Part shown: positions 8,744-16,815 of the stretch, piece by piece
Layout of the letters: the number at the start of each line of letters is the position of its first letter
Position numbering within the stretch: position 1 is the first letter of the stretch
Source: Algibacter_G agarivorans
Lineage (GTDB): Bacteria > Bacteroidota > Bacteroidia > Flavobacteriales > Flavobacteriaceae
DNA: 64,000 nucleotides
Direction: 5' to 3'
Assembly: GCF_039543245.1 (NCBI RefSeq)
Contig: NZ_BAABJJ010000014.1
Span: forward strand, 1-64,000
Position numbers and translations under genes: made by a program
The notes under the pieces: model-generated
Seen by the model: only the letters and a program-made list of their open reading frames with translations
Database searches by the model: none
Told to the model about the DNA's origin: nothing

Positions 8744-10189
8744 CTATTCCACATAATCAATACTAATCTCATCCAACTCATAAATACCATCAAAAGTATC
8801 TTGACCGCTTCCCGTGTATTTGAATGCGATGTGCATTATTCCTGTAGCACATGATAAATCAACACTTCCCGAATTAAACCATGGCACAAACGAATCGGTA
8901 TCTTTTACAACGTACGCTGCAGATAACACGCCCCATGTTGCTAAAGTAACACCTGCTTCAGTACCATCCCAATCCAGTGAATACAGCACTTCCATAAAAC
9001 TACTATCAGACAAACTATTAGAGGTTTTAAAACGTAATGTTTCGCCATCTTGAGCATCTAAATTAATAGCGGGCGTTATTAACCAGCCAATGTTACTATC
9101 ATCTCCCGAACTGGACGATTGAAATCTGGCAGAACGCCCCAAAGAGGCATTGGATGATGTTGACGAATAGCCTTCCCAAGCTTCGGTACCTGCTTCAATA
9201 TAATTAGTCCATCCATCAATAACGATGGGTTTATTGTTTTTTTGAGGTTCAAAATCTTCATATAATAAATTCCCTGAACCAATAGTTGATGCTAAACCAC
9301 ATGTTAATTCCATAGGGTCGCAACGCTCGGTACTATCAAAATTAACATCAGCAGAGCTATTAATGACTAGCACATTAAAATCATCTCTAAAATCCCTACT
9401 GAAAATACCTGTAACATTTCCTTTACCTTGAGGCACAACTAACGATTTAAAATCTGAAAATGTACTGGTTTGCATAATCATTGAAATACCAGAATCGCAA
9501 CTTTCAAGTAGCCGTAATCCATCAAATTCATCGAAGGATTCACTTGCATAAGTTGCACCCATTTCAAACCTATTTAATTGCATATTATTCAACTGAATTA
9601 ACGTGTTTTCATCTAACTCGGTTAAATCTGCTAAGCCTGTAACTTTAGGTATAATAGTCTCTATTTCATTACTTCTAATTACAATAGCTTTATACTCGGC
9701 AGCTTGAATTTGTTTAACATCAACAGCATCACCTTTTCCAATGGTAATAACGCCACTAGTTTCTCCTATGGTTAAACCATCCATTTTCACATATACTTTT
9801 TGTCCGAATTGAAAGGTGTCTGATAAACTGCTTACGTTAATATCTACTTTAAAACCTAACCTTGGATCGTTATCTGGGCTACTGTCATCGGTTTTATTCT
9901 GAATAATTAATTCTTCAAAAAAGTTTCCAGATTTATCGGAAGACACCACATAGCCTTCAATGTATAAATCTGGTTCATCATCAATAACCACAGTTGCATT
10001 TCCATCATTTACAGCTTGGTCATAAAGCGATTTCATGGCTCTAAATGTGGTTATTTGTTCTAGCGGAATATTAGGCTCGGTAATTGAAATATCTGGTGTA
10101 CCATAATCGTCATCTTTAATGCATGATGTGAAAAGCAACAATGCCAGAATAACACTTGATACTATTTTTATTTTGTTGATTTTTTTCAT
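8744..10189 (-). CDS. DUF5689 lipoprotein with choice-of-anchor-J-like C-terminal domain
   Basis: Surface or periplasmic lipoprotein: residues 1-24 form a type II signal peptide ending LLLFTSC, with acylation at Cys23. Residues 45-285 look like the DUF5689 region, a two-part OB-fold-like domain common in Bacteroidota (YIEGYVVSSDKSGNFFEELIIQ, GQKVYVKMDGL). Residues 300-481 form a jelly-roll resembling choice-of-anchor J domains (WTNYIEAGTEAWEGY, FKTSNSLSDSSFMEVLYS). I see no clear T9SS C-terminal domain. It lies directly downstream of the TonB-dependent receptor on the same strand, so it is probably the receptor's surface partner. Nucleic-acid binding is inferred from the OB-like fold and the nuclease-like neighbours. 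Confidence 0.75.
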   Translation of the reverse strand: MKKINKIKIVSSVILALLLFTSCIKDDDYGTPDISITEPNIPLEQITTFRAMKSLYDQAVNDGNATVVIDDEPDLYIEGYVVSSDKSGNFFEELIIQNKTDDSSPDNDPRLGFKVDINVSSLSDTFQFGQKVYVKMDGLTIGETSGVITIGKGDAVDVKQIQAAEYKAIVIRSNEIETIIPKVTGLADLTELDENTLIQLNNMQLNRFEMGATYASESFDEFDGLRLLESCDSGISMIMQTSTFSDFKSLVVPQGKGNVTGIFSRDFRDDFNVLVINSSADVNFDSTERCDPMELTCGLASTIGSGNLLYEDFEPQKNNKPIVIDGWTNYIEAGTEAWEGYSSTSSNASLGRSARFQSSSSGDDSNIGWLITPAINLDAQDGETLRFKTSNSLSDSSFMEVLYSLDWDGTEAGVTLATWGVLSAAYVVKDTDSFVPWFNSGSVDLSCATGIMHIAFKYTGSGQDTFDGIYELDEISIDYVE

Positions 10190-10212
10190 AATAAATTCAT
10201 TTTAGGTTTCCT

Positions 10213-10228
10213 CCCGATAACTATTGGG
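10213..10228. repeat. Imperfect CCCGATAGCTATCGGG-type palindrome
   Basis: CCCGATAACTATTGGG in the short gap between the TonB receptor and the DUF5689 gene. It is a variant of a 16-nt palindrome seen at four other places in the window. Confidence 0.7.
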
Positions 10229-10250
10229 ATTAGAAGGAATGACAATTTCA

Positions 10251-13043
10251 TCAGAACCTAACATTTAAGTTTAAAAAATACGTTGTTCCCCTACCGTACC
10301 AATATTTAGAACCAAAAACTGGTGTATCTAAAGCTTTATCATCTCTTAACTCTCTATAATTAGCATTTCTACCTTGTTCAAAACCACCTGTTTTATAAAT
10401 TTCATCCAACAGATTGTTGATACTTGCAAAAAAACCAACATAATATTTACCAATCTTCCATGATTTTCCTCCAATTAAATTCACCGACATATAATCATCA
10501 AAACGTTCTTGTTTCAACAATTCCCTGGCTAAATCTTCATCATAATCATTAAATACATTACCATCAAAATCTGTATTAAAATTTGTGGATCGCGTTAACG
10601 GACTCACATCTACATACGTATTTGCAAAGAAGTTGGCCGTAGCACCAAACCACCAATAATCTGGGTCACGATATTCAAATCCTACAGAGTAAGCACTCTG
10701 AGGGCCTGAAGCTAATTTATAGCCTTTTAATTTTGATTGACCGAAGTCTTTAAAACCATCTACAAATCCTGCAGCAATGGCTTCGTCATCTGGTTCTGTT
10801 GAAAGAAATAAGTTTGGATTATTATCATAAGTAAACTGCCCAACAGCAGCAGCTCCTTTTAATTTTATTGTTGGTGTTACCTGAGCTTCAATGCCTAATT
10901 CTGCTCCAAAGTGCTTTTTATCGATTCCTTGTAAAATCTCTTGTACAAAAGCTGTGTTATCTCCACCAATACCATCAGCGAAAAAGAAAGATATTTCGCT
11001 GGCATCAGAAATTTTCGTGTAATAGCCCGTTAATTTTGCTTTTACAATAGGTGAACGAAAAACATAACTAGCATCAACTGAGGTTATGTTTTCTTCAGAA
11101 ACATTTGGTACAATATTATGATTTTCTCTAGAATTTGAAAATGTATTTTGTATGGATGGCGCTCTTAAAATGTAGCCTGCATTAAAATCGAACACGTGCT
11201 TTCCTGTTAGCTTATAAGTGAACCCAGATTTTGCTCCATAGCCAGTAAATATTAATTCATTACCCTTATCTAAGGAACTATCAGGAAACCCTCCATTTTG
11301 ATAAATCCCTTCTCTTTGGTAGGTTGTGTTTTTTACACTTCCCGAAACATAAAAATCTATTTTTTTATAAGAAAACTGTGCTTGAGCATAGGCACTTAAT
11401 TCGTTTGCGAAAATATTATAGTGATATTTAAACTTATCGCCTTCCCCAACTATTCTGTTTGGGTTTAGTAAATCGTTTTGAGCTTCATCAATAGTTGTTG
11501 CAAAACCATCAATATCTAAATAAGTAGATGCACCTAAAAGGTCGATAACTTGTGCGAAATTTTCAGATTTTAAGGATTTATAGTTTATTCCGGCATTAAG
11601 TATAATGTTATCGTTAATTTCTTCGGTTAAAATACTATTTACAGTTATTTGCCTATCATCAACTCGGTCTTCATATAAGGCGTAAATAGCGTTTTTACCA
11701 TTTCCAATATTAGCCCTATACATAGCATTCCAATCAATTTGACCATCATTTTCAAAGGCTTTTAATGCCTTATATGCATTTCCTAAATCATCTGGAAAAT
11801 TCCGTTCAGCATAGCTTGGGAGTTTTTGATAGTAGGTTGGACTTGGGTTTGCCCCTCCACCTTGTGGAAATCCGTCAATCAAATCTGTACCATTATAATC
11901 TAATCGGCTGTTTCCCAATTTCCCGAATTGATAGCCAACATTTGTATTTAACTTCATTTTATTATTAAGCTCCCAATAATGGTTTAGCATAATAATAGGT
12001 TCATTTACTTCTTTAATCCTGGAGTTACGTTTTTCTCCATCTTGCCAGCCCCAATATTCGTTATATTTTATGTCTTTTAAATCATAAATTTCTTGTGTAT
12101 TTGGTGATGATTTCCCTCGACGGTTGGGCGTATAAATGGCTGTTAAATTTAAACTATGTTTGTCATTGATTTTCTTTTCCACGGAAGTAAAAAACGAGTT
12201 AGAACTATAACTTGTTGCATCTTGATAACCTTCGTTACCCCAACGTCTGCCCACAGAAACCATATAAGCCCAATTATTTTTCAATAATCCTGAAATATAA
12301 GTTCCCATGATTCGATTTGTATAACTTCTATTTGAAGACGAATAGGTTATACGTGATCCAGGTCTAGCTTCAGACGCTCTAACATTTATATTTGTAGTTC
12401 CTAAAACACCACCAAAATTATAGTTTGAAGGTGTTAAACCTGAGGTTAATTCTTGGTTTCGTAATACATCGTTTAGACCTCCCCAATTACTCCATTGTGG
12501 TCTTCCGTTATAAACTTTGTTCATTTCGATACCGTTTATGAGAATGGACCCGTTTTTAGAATCTAAACCACGAACCCTAAAAAAAGATGAGCTAAACTCA
12601 AAAGCTGCTGTTCGTTGAAAAACATCTAATGATGAGGCGAGTAAACCCGAAATATTATCGGCACCACTGGTATCGTCATTCAGTTCATCATCCGATAACG
12701 TAATTACAAATAAATCTCCCGCATCTGAAGCATCTCTATCTAAAGTCATGTCGGTAATATTTACCGTTTTCCCTTCATTTACAACAATTGGAAAGCGTTT
12801 TGAAATATAACCTGTTTTGGAAATTCGTAAGATTTGTTCTCCTAAAGGCACATTTTTATTAAACAGAAATTCGCCATTGGCATCTGTTAACAGATATAAA
12901 TCTGTTTCTTCTATAGTTATAGTAACACCTTCAACAGGTTCAAATGAGAGTGCATCTTTAACACTACCCTTAACTAGGGTTTGTTGTGCAAAGAGGGACA
13001 TTGAAAAAATTCCTAATAAAAAAATGAGGGATATTTTACTCAT
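10251..13043 (-). CDS. TonB-dependent receptor with carboxypeptidase-regulatory-like domain
   Basis: Outer-membrane active transporter of 930 residues from the ATG at 13043 (MSKISLIFLLGIFSMSLFAQQ, a good signal peptide); the frame runs on to a TTG at 13121 without family-like sequence. After the signal there is a CarboxypepD_reg-like domain (LVKGSVKDALSFEPVEGVTI, about residues 20-105), then a plug domain (FRVRGLDSKNGSILINGIEM) and a 22-strand barrel ending YFLNLNVRF. It is encoded with a DUF5689 lipoprotein downstream and a secreted phosphodiesterase divergently upstream. It resembles FecA/CirA-type rather than SusC architecture. The substrate is not evident; uptake of nucleic-acid degradation products or phosphate esters is a context-based guess. 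Confidence 0.9.
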   Translation of the reverse strand: MSKISLIFLLGIFSMSLFAQQTLVKGSVKDALSFEPVEGVTITIEETDLYLLTDANGEFLFNKNVPLGEQILRISKTGYISKRFPIVVNEGKTVNITDMTLDRDASDAGDLFVITLSDDELNDDTSGADNISGLLASSLDVFQRTAAFEFSSSFFRVRGLDSKNGSILINGIEMNKVYNGRPQWSNWGGLNDVLRNQELTSGLTPSNYNFGGVLGTTNINVRASEARPGSRITYSSSNRSYTNRIMGTYISGLLKNNWAYMVSVGRRWGNEGYQDATSYSSNSFFTSVEKKINDKHSLNLTAIYTPNRRGKSSPNTQEIYDLKDIKYNEYWGWQDGEKRNSRIKEVNEPIIMLNHYWELNNKMKLNTNVGYQFGKLGNSRLDYNGTDLIDGFPQGGGANPSPTYYQKLPSYAERNFPDDLGNAYKALKAFENDGQIDWNAMYRANIGNGKNAIYALYEDRVDDRQITVNSILTEEINDNIILNAGINYKSLKSENFAQVIDLLGASTYLDIDGFATTIDEAQNDLLNPNRIVGEGDKFKYHYNIFANELSAYAQAQFSYKKIDFYVSGSVKNTTYQREGIYQNGGFPDSSLDKGNELIFTGYGAKSGFTYKLTGKHVFDFNAGYILRAPSIQNTFSNSRENHNIVPNVSEENITSVDASYVFRSPIVKAKLTGYYTKISDASEISFFFADGIGGDNTAFVQEILQGIDKKHFGAELGIEAQVTPTIKLKGAAAVGQFTYDNNPNLFLSTEPDDEAIAAGFVDGFKDFGQSKLKGYKLASGPQSAYSVGFEYRDPDYWWFGATANFFANTYVDVSPLTRSTNFNTDFDGNVFNDYDEDLARELLKQERFDDYMSVNLIGGKSWKIGKYYVGFFASINNLLDEIYKTGGFEQGRNANYRELRDDKALDTPVFGSKYWYGRGTTYFLNLNVRF

Positions 13044-13140
13044 ATATATCTTTAAGACACCAAAATACCAAATAAACTTCAAAATAATTGATAATAAGGA
13101 AAAGTAACTAATTGATTCCAAATTTTTTACTTCAATTAAA

Positions 13141-13148
13141 TAACTTTG
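13141..13148 (+). promoter_or_regulatory. Putative -7 box (TAACTTTG) upstream of the secreted phosphodiesterase
   Basis: TAACTTTG matches TAnnTTTG and lies about 44 nt upstream of the chosen start, on the right strand in the divergent gap. The nearest TTG upstream (13112) is spaced wider than the usual 19-21 nt, so only the -7 box is supported. Confidence 0.4.
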
Positions 13149-13191
13149 GCTTAGGTTTTGTATTATAGCTGCTATAACTTATTTGTATTTT

Positions 13192-14283
13192 ATGCCAATG
13201 AATTATTTAAAACTCGGTTTATTAACTTTATTTATTAGTGTATTTGTAAATACGAATGCACAAGAAAAGAAGTTTAAAATACACACTGTTGCCTTCTACA
13301 ATTTAGAAAACTTATTCGACACCATAAACGACCCCACGAAATTTGATGAATATAGCCCCATTATGGAGTTAAAAACTGATAAAAGTGCTGTTTATAAGCA
13401 GAAAATTAGCAATATGGCACGCGTTATTGCCGATATTGGATATGATGTTACTAAAAATACACCCAGTATTATTGGGGTTTGTGAAGTCGAAAACAAGGAG
13501 GTTTTAGAGGATTTGGTTAACGATTCACTGTTAGTTCATAAAGATTATGGCATCATTCATTATAACTCAACAGATTCTAGAGGCATTGACGTGGCACTCT
13601 TATATCAAAAAAAAGTATTTACGCCTATTAACACAAGCGCTCATGAATTGAAAATCTATGACGATCAAAGTCGGAAACGAGTTTACACCAGAGATCAATT
13701 ATTGGTAAGCGGAAAACTTGAAGATGATGTAATACATATTATTATAAACCATTGGCCTTCCCGACGTGGTGGTGAAGCAAAAAGTCGCCCCAAACGCGTT
13801 GCAGCTGCTAAATTGAGTAAAAGCCTTGTAGATTCTTTACAAGTTATTGACCCATACGCAAAGGTGTTTATTATGGGAGATTTGAATGACAATCCAAATA
13901 ATGCCAGCGTAAAAAAAATACTAAAGGCTAAGAAATCTAAAAATGTTGGTTTAAAAGGGATTTATAACCCATTTATAAACTTCTATAAAAATGGCATAGG
14001 CACAACAGCGTATAGAGATGCTTGGAGTTTATTTGACCAAATTATGGTTACCAAGCCTTTACTTGAAAAAGATTATGCTTCATTTCAATTTTACAAAGCT
14101 GGTGTATTTAATAAAAATTATATTATTACTAAAAGCGGTACTTACAAAGGTTATCCGCTAAGAAGTTTTGGATATGATGGGTTTAATAATGGTTTTAGCG
14201 ACCATTTTCCAGTTTATGTTTATTTGATAAAGGAAGTAGCCCCCTCTGTCCTGCCGGACATCTCCCCGAAGGGGAGAGACTAA
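13192..14283 (+). CDS. Secreted endonuclease/exonuclease/phosphatase family protein
   Basis: Paralogue of the 7359 gene with a signal peptide (MNYLKLGLLTLFISVFVNTNA, cleavage before QEKK). Start candidates are ATG 13192 and ATG 13198; I also see TTG 13183. Motifs: FYNLENLFD, CEVENKEV, RGIDVALLYQ, NHWPSRRGGE, MGDLNDNP, SDHFPVYVY, all residues expected for an active metallophosphodiesterase. It is transcribed divergently from the TonB receptor. The last 14 or so codons (APSVLPDISPKGRD) are made of an intergenic palindrome rather than family sequence, so the original stop was probably just upstream. Confidence 0.88.
   Translation: MPMNYLKLGLLTLFISVFVNTNAQEKKFKIHTVAFYNLENLFDTINDPTKFDEYSPIMELKTDKSAVYKQKISNMARVIADIGYDVTKNTPSIIGVCEVENKEVLEDLVNDSLLVHKDYGIIHYNSTDSRGIDVALLYQKKVFTPINTSAHELKIYDDQSRKRVYTRDQLLVSGKLEDDVIHIIINHWPSRRGGEAKSRPKRVAAAKLSKSLVDSLQVIDPYAKVFIMGDLNDNPNNASVKKILKAKKSKNVGLKGIYNPFINFYKNGIGTTAYRDAWSLFDQIMVTKPLLEKDYASFQFYKAGVFNKNYIITKSGTYKGYPLRSFGYDGFNNGFSDHFPVYVYLIKEVAPSVLPDISPKGRD
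14247..14277. repeat. Palindrome pair inside the 3' end of a coding sequence
   Basis: TGTCC/GGACA arms at 14247-14260 and TCTCCCC-GAA-GGGGAGA at 14261-14277. Similar CTCCCC/GGGGAG hairpins occur between genes elsewhere in the window. Here the element is read as the C-terminus of the phosphodiesterase. Confidence 0.75.
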
Positions 14284-14337
14284 ATATCACCACTTTAGTT
14301 CTATATATTGAAAGATTATTCTTTTTTTAATGCAAAG

Positions 14338-14370
14338 AGACCTCTCAGGTTTTTAAAACCTGAGAGGTCT
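14338..14370. repeat. 33-nt palindromic repeat, family AGACCT...AGGTCT
   Basis: Near-perfect inverted repeat: 16-nt arms (AGACCTCTCAGGTTTT and its complement) around a single central base. Sister copies lie at 20515-20547 and 29964-29997, with a weaker one at 25707-25738. It sits between convergent genes and may fold into a terminator-like hairpin, though no T-tract follows. Confidence 0.8.
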
Positions 14371-14402
14371 GGATATATCTTTATCTATAGTGTTTACCTA
14401 GA

Positions 14403-14840
14403 TTACGCCATCCAAGAACTCCAAGGAATCCTGGATAAAAACAACACTAATGCAATCGTATAGAAAATAGCTATTGTTTTTAATTTAGCCTTAGAGGTTA
14501 GTTTCTTTTTATGTTTTGAGTAACCAATTGTAATTAAAGCAACCGCTATGATGTTTATAAATGGGTGTTCTACAAGATATAATCGCGCAATAGAATTACT
14601 CATCACTTTACCGCCTAATTCACTCCATAATTCTAATCGAGGAGAAACGAAATACAATACTAACCCAATAAGTAACTGAATATGTGACACAATTAAAGTG
14701 AATAATGATTTTCTAAAATCGTTAGCTTCATATTCCTTATCTCCAAGCGTCTTTATGATAGCATTTGCTGTAGCTATTATTAATACTAAAAGTACTAAAT
14801 AGGCCCAATATGAGTGAAGTGATATTACAATGTCGTACAT
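14403..14840 (-). CDS. Small four-helix membrane protein
   Basis: A 145-residue integral membrane protein with four predicted helices: about residues 8-28, 45-65, 86-106 and 118-140. Histidines face the membrane near HSYW (residue 9), SHIQ (about 53) and EHPFINI (about 91). Relatives in flavobacteria are often labelled cytochrome B-like, and the histidines fit possible haem binding, but this is not proven. It stands alone, flanked by palindromic repeats on both sides. Confidence 0.65.
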   Translation of the reverse strand: MYDIVISLHSYWAYLVLLVLIIATANAIIKTLGDKEYEANDFRKSLFTLIVSHIQLLIGLVLYFVSPRLELWSELGGKVMSNSIARLYLVEHPFINIIAVALITIGYSKHKKKLTSKAKLKTIAIFYTIALVLFLSRIPWSSWMA

Positions 14841-14891
14841 GGATTATAAGTATTAGGTTTATATGGCAAATGTAATAATTATATGCATAAA

Positions 14892-14932
14892 AAAACCGCT
14901 TCATCCCGATAGTTATCGGGAGAAGCGGTTTT
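14892..14932 (-). terminator. Strong intrinsic terminator with nested palindrome
   Basis: Outer stem AAAACCGCTTC / GAAGCGGTTTT encloses the palindrome CCCGATAGTTATCGGG (14905-14920). On the minus strand the stem runs into seven T. It lies just downstream of the TonB-receptor remnant at 14956-15117, so it is probably that dead gene's original terminator. Confidence 0.85.
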
Positions 14933-14955
14933 AAAATTGTATAACCTTGTTTGAA

Positions 14956-15117
14956 TTAGAAGTTGAAACGCATACTTACATTCCAAGTTCTTCCATATCC
15001 GAAACGGCCTTGATTATCTCTATTTACACCTTTATAATTTTCAGATATAACTGAAGTAGCTGGACGGTTCTGGTTAAGAGACTCTATATAGTCGAACCTT
15101 AAGAGTTTTAACAATTG
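14956..15117 (-). pseudogene. C-terminal remnant of a TonB-dependent receptor
   Basis: Reading the minus strand from the stop at 14956-14958 gives about 53 codons ending NRDNQGRFGYGRTWNVSMRFNF-like sequence: an aromatic-rich last strand with terminal Phe, the outer-membrane barrel signature of SusC/RagA-type receptors. The frame closes upstream at a stop (15118-15120), so the other 90+ percent of the gene is missing. The first dozen residues (QLLKLLRF) do not look like barrel sequence and may be past the deletion joint. It is not a copy of the intact receptor at 10251, which ends differently. The retained terminator downstream supports decay of a once-functional gene. Confidence 0.75.
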
Positions 15118-15192
15118 TTATAAACAGTAAATTCCCCAATATTAAAAATATTGAGGCATTTTGGTAGTTTTACTAAAAAAACCACAAGTGCT

Positions 15193-16812
15193 TTAAGACA
15201 TTTCCTTATAATAATTCAATAAATTACTTGTAGAAGAATCATGTTTATTAATTGAGCTACTATTAAATTCCTGTAAAATTTTACTGGCTAATTGTTTCCC
15301 TAATTCAACTCCAAATTGGTCATAACTAAAAATATTCCAAATAATACCTTGTACAAATATTTTGTGCTCGTACATAGCTATTAGTTTTCCTAAACTTTCA
15401 GGTGATAATTTATTTATAAAAATAGTGTTTGTTGGCTTGTTGCCTTTGAAAACTTTAAATGGGGTAATATCAGAACTAGTTCCTTCAGCAACAACTTCAG
15501 CTTCTGTTTTACCATTCATTAACGCTTCGGTTTGTGCTAAAAAGTTAGACATTAACTTATCTTGATGATCTTGATTACCATGTAACGATTTTGTAAACCC
15601 AATAAAATCTGCTGGAATCAATTTAGTACCTTGGTGTATTAATTGAAAAAACGCATGTTGTGAATTTGTTCCTGGCTCTCCCCAAATAATGGTTCCTGTT
15701 TGATAATCTATGGACTTTCCATTTCTATCGACACTTTTACCATTACTTTCCATAATGCCTTGTTGCAAATACGTGGCAAACTGATTTAAGTATTGAGAAT
15801 ATGGAATAATAGCTTCGCTTTCAGCTTTAAAAAAGTTATTATACCACACGCTTATTAAGGCTAAAACCACTGGAATATTAGATTCAAAATCTTCATTTTT
15901 AAAATGGTTGTCCATTTTGTTAGCGCCTTTCAATAAGCTATCAAAATTATTATAACCAACAGCTAAACTAACGGTTAGGCCAACGGCACTCCACAACGAA
16001 AATCGACCTCCTACCCAATCCCACATTGGGAAAACATTGTTTTCATCAATACCAAAAGCCTTTACATTTTTAATATTAGTTGAAACTGCTACAAAATGTT
16101 TTGCAATAGCATCTTCGGTAGCAGATTTCAAAAACCAGGCTTTTAAAGTATTGGCATTTGAAAGTGTTTCTTGTGTTGTAAATGTTTTAGAAACAATAAC
16201 AAACAATGTTGTTTCTGGATCTAGTTTTTTGATAACTTCATTAACATGGTCGCCATCTACATTACTAACAAAGTGAGTTGTTAAATGATTTTTATAATAC
16301 TGAAGTGAATCTACAACCATAGCTGGACCAAGGTCTGAACCTCCAATACCAATATTTACAACATCTGTGAATGCTTTTCCTGTAAACCCTTTTCTATCGC
16401 CATTTACAACTTCATTAGTAAATTTTTCAATCTTTTGTTTTACTTCATATATTTCTGGCATCACATTTACACCATCAACTTTAAAATCTGCATCCTTTGG
16501 CGCTCTTAATGCGGTATGTAACACAGCTCTTCCTTCAGTTTGATTTATAATATCGCCTGAAAACTGACTTTGAATAGCGTCTTTTAGCTTAACATCGTCA
16601 GCTAATTGAAGTAAATGTTTTAAAGTCTCATCAGTAATTCTATTTTTCGAATAATCCATATAAAAATCATCCCATTTAATAGTGAATTTGTTTGCTCTGT
16701 CTTGATCCTTGGCAAATAAATCCTTCATGTGAACATCTTTTACATTTTCAAAATGCTCTTGAAGTTTTTTCCATGACTCTGTAGTCGTTGGGTTTATGCT
16801 TGGTAATGCCAT
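15193..16812 (-). CDS. pgi: Glucose-6-phosphate isomerase
   Basis: Interconverts glucose-6-phosphate and fructose-6-phosphate in glycolysis/gluconeogenesis. The 539-residue length is normal for the long-type enzyme. Motifs: GIGGSDLGPAMV near residue 155, VSKTFTTQET near 208, MWDWVGGRFSLWSAVG near 263, the EPGTNSQHAFFQLIHQGT segment carrying the catalytic Glu and His, and the C-terminal QFGVELGKQLA Lys signature. The ATG lies 3 nt downstream of the M23 peptidase stop, so it is the last gene of the DUF3108-TDO-M23-pgi operon. Confidence 0.97.
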   Translation of the reverse strand: MALPSINPTTTESWKKLQEHFENVKDVHMKDLFAKDQDRANKFTIKWDDFYMDYSKNRITDETLKHLLQLADDVKLKDAIQSQFSGDIINQTEGRAVLHTALRAPKDADFKVDGVNVMPEIYEVKQKIEKFTNEVVNGDRKGFTGKAFTDVVNIGIGGSDLGPAMVVDSLQYYKNHLTTHFVSNVDGDHVNEVIKKLDPETTLFVIVSKTFTTQETLSNANTLKAWFLKSATEDAIAKHFVAVSTNIKNVKAFGIDENNVFPMWDWVGGRFSLWSAVGLTVSLAVGYNNFDSLLKGANKMDNHFKNEDFESNIPVVLALISVWYNNFFKAESEAIIPYSQYLNQFATYLQQGIMESNGKSVDRNGKSIDYQTGTIIWGEPGTNSQHAFFQLIHQGTKLIPADFIGFTKSLHGNQDHQDKLMSNFLAQTEALMNGKTEAEVVAEGTSSDITPFKVFKGNKPTNTIFINKLSPESLGKLIAMYEHKIFVQGIIWNIFSYDQFGVELGKQLASKILQEFNSSSINKHDSSTSNLLNYYKEMS

Positions 16813-16815
16813 AAA

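Noticed and set aside
15118..15190. Intrinsic terminator for pgi at CCCCAATATT/AATATTGAGG
   Set aside because: A stem exists (about 15133-15156) but no T-run follows on the minus strand, so I do not call it a terminator.
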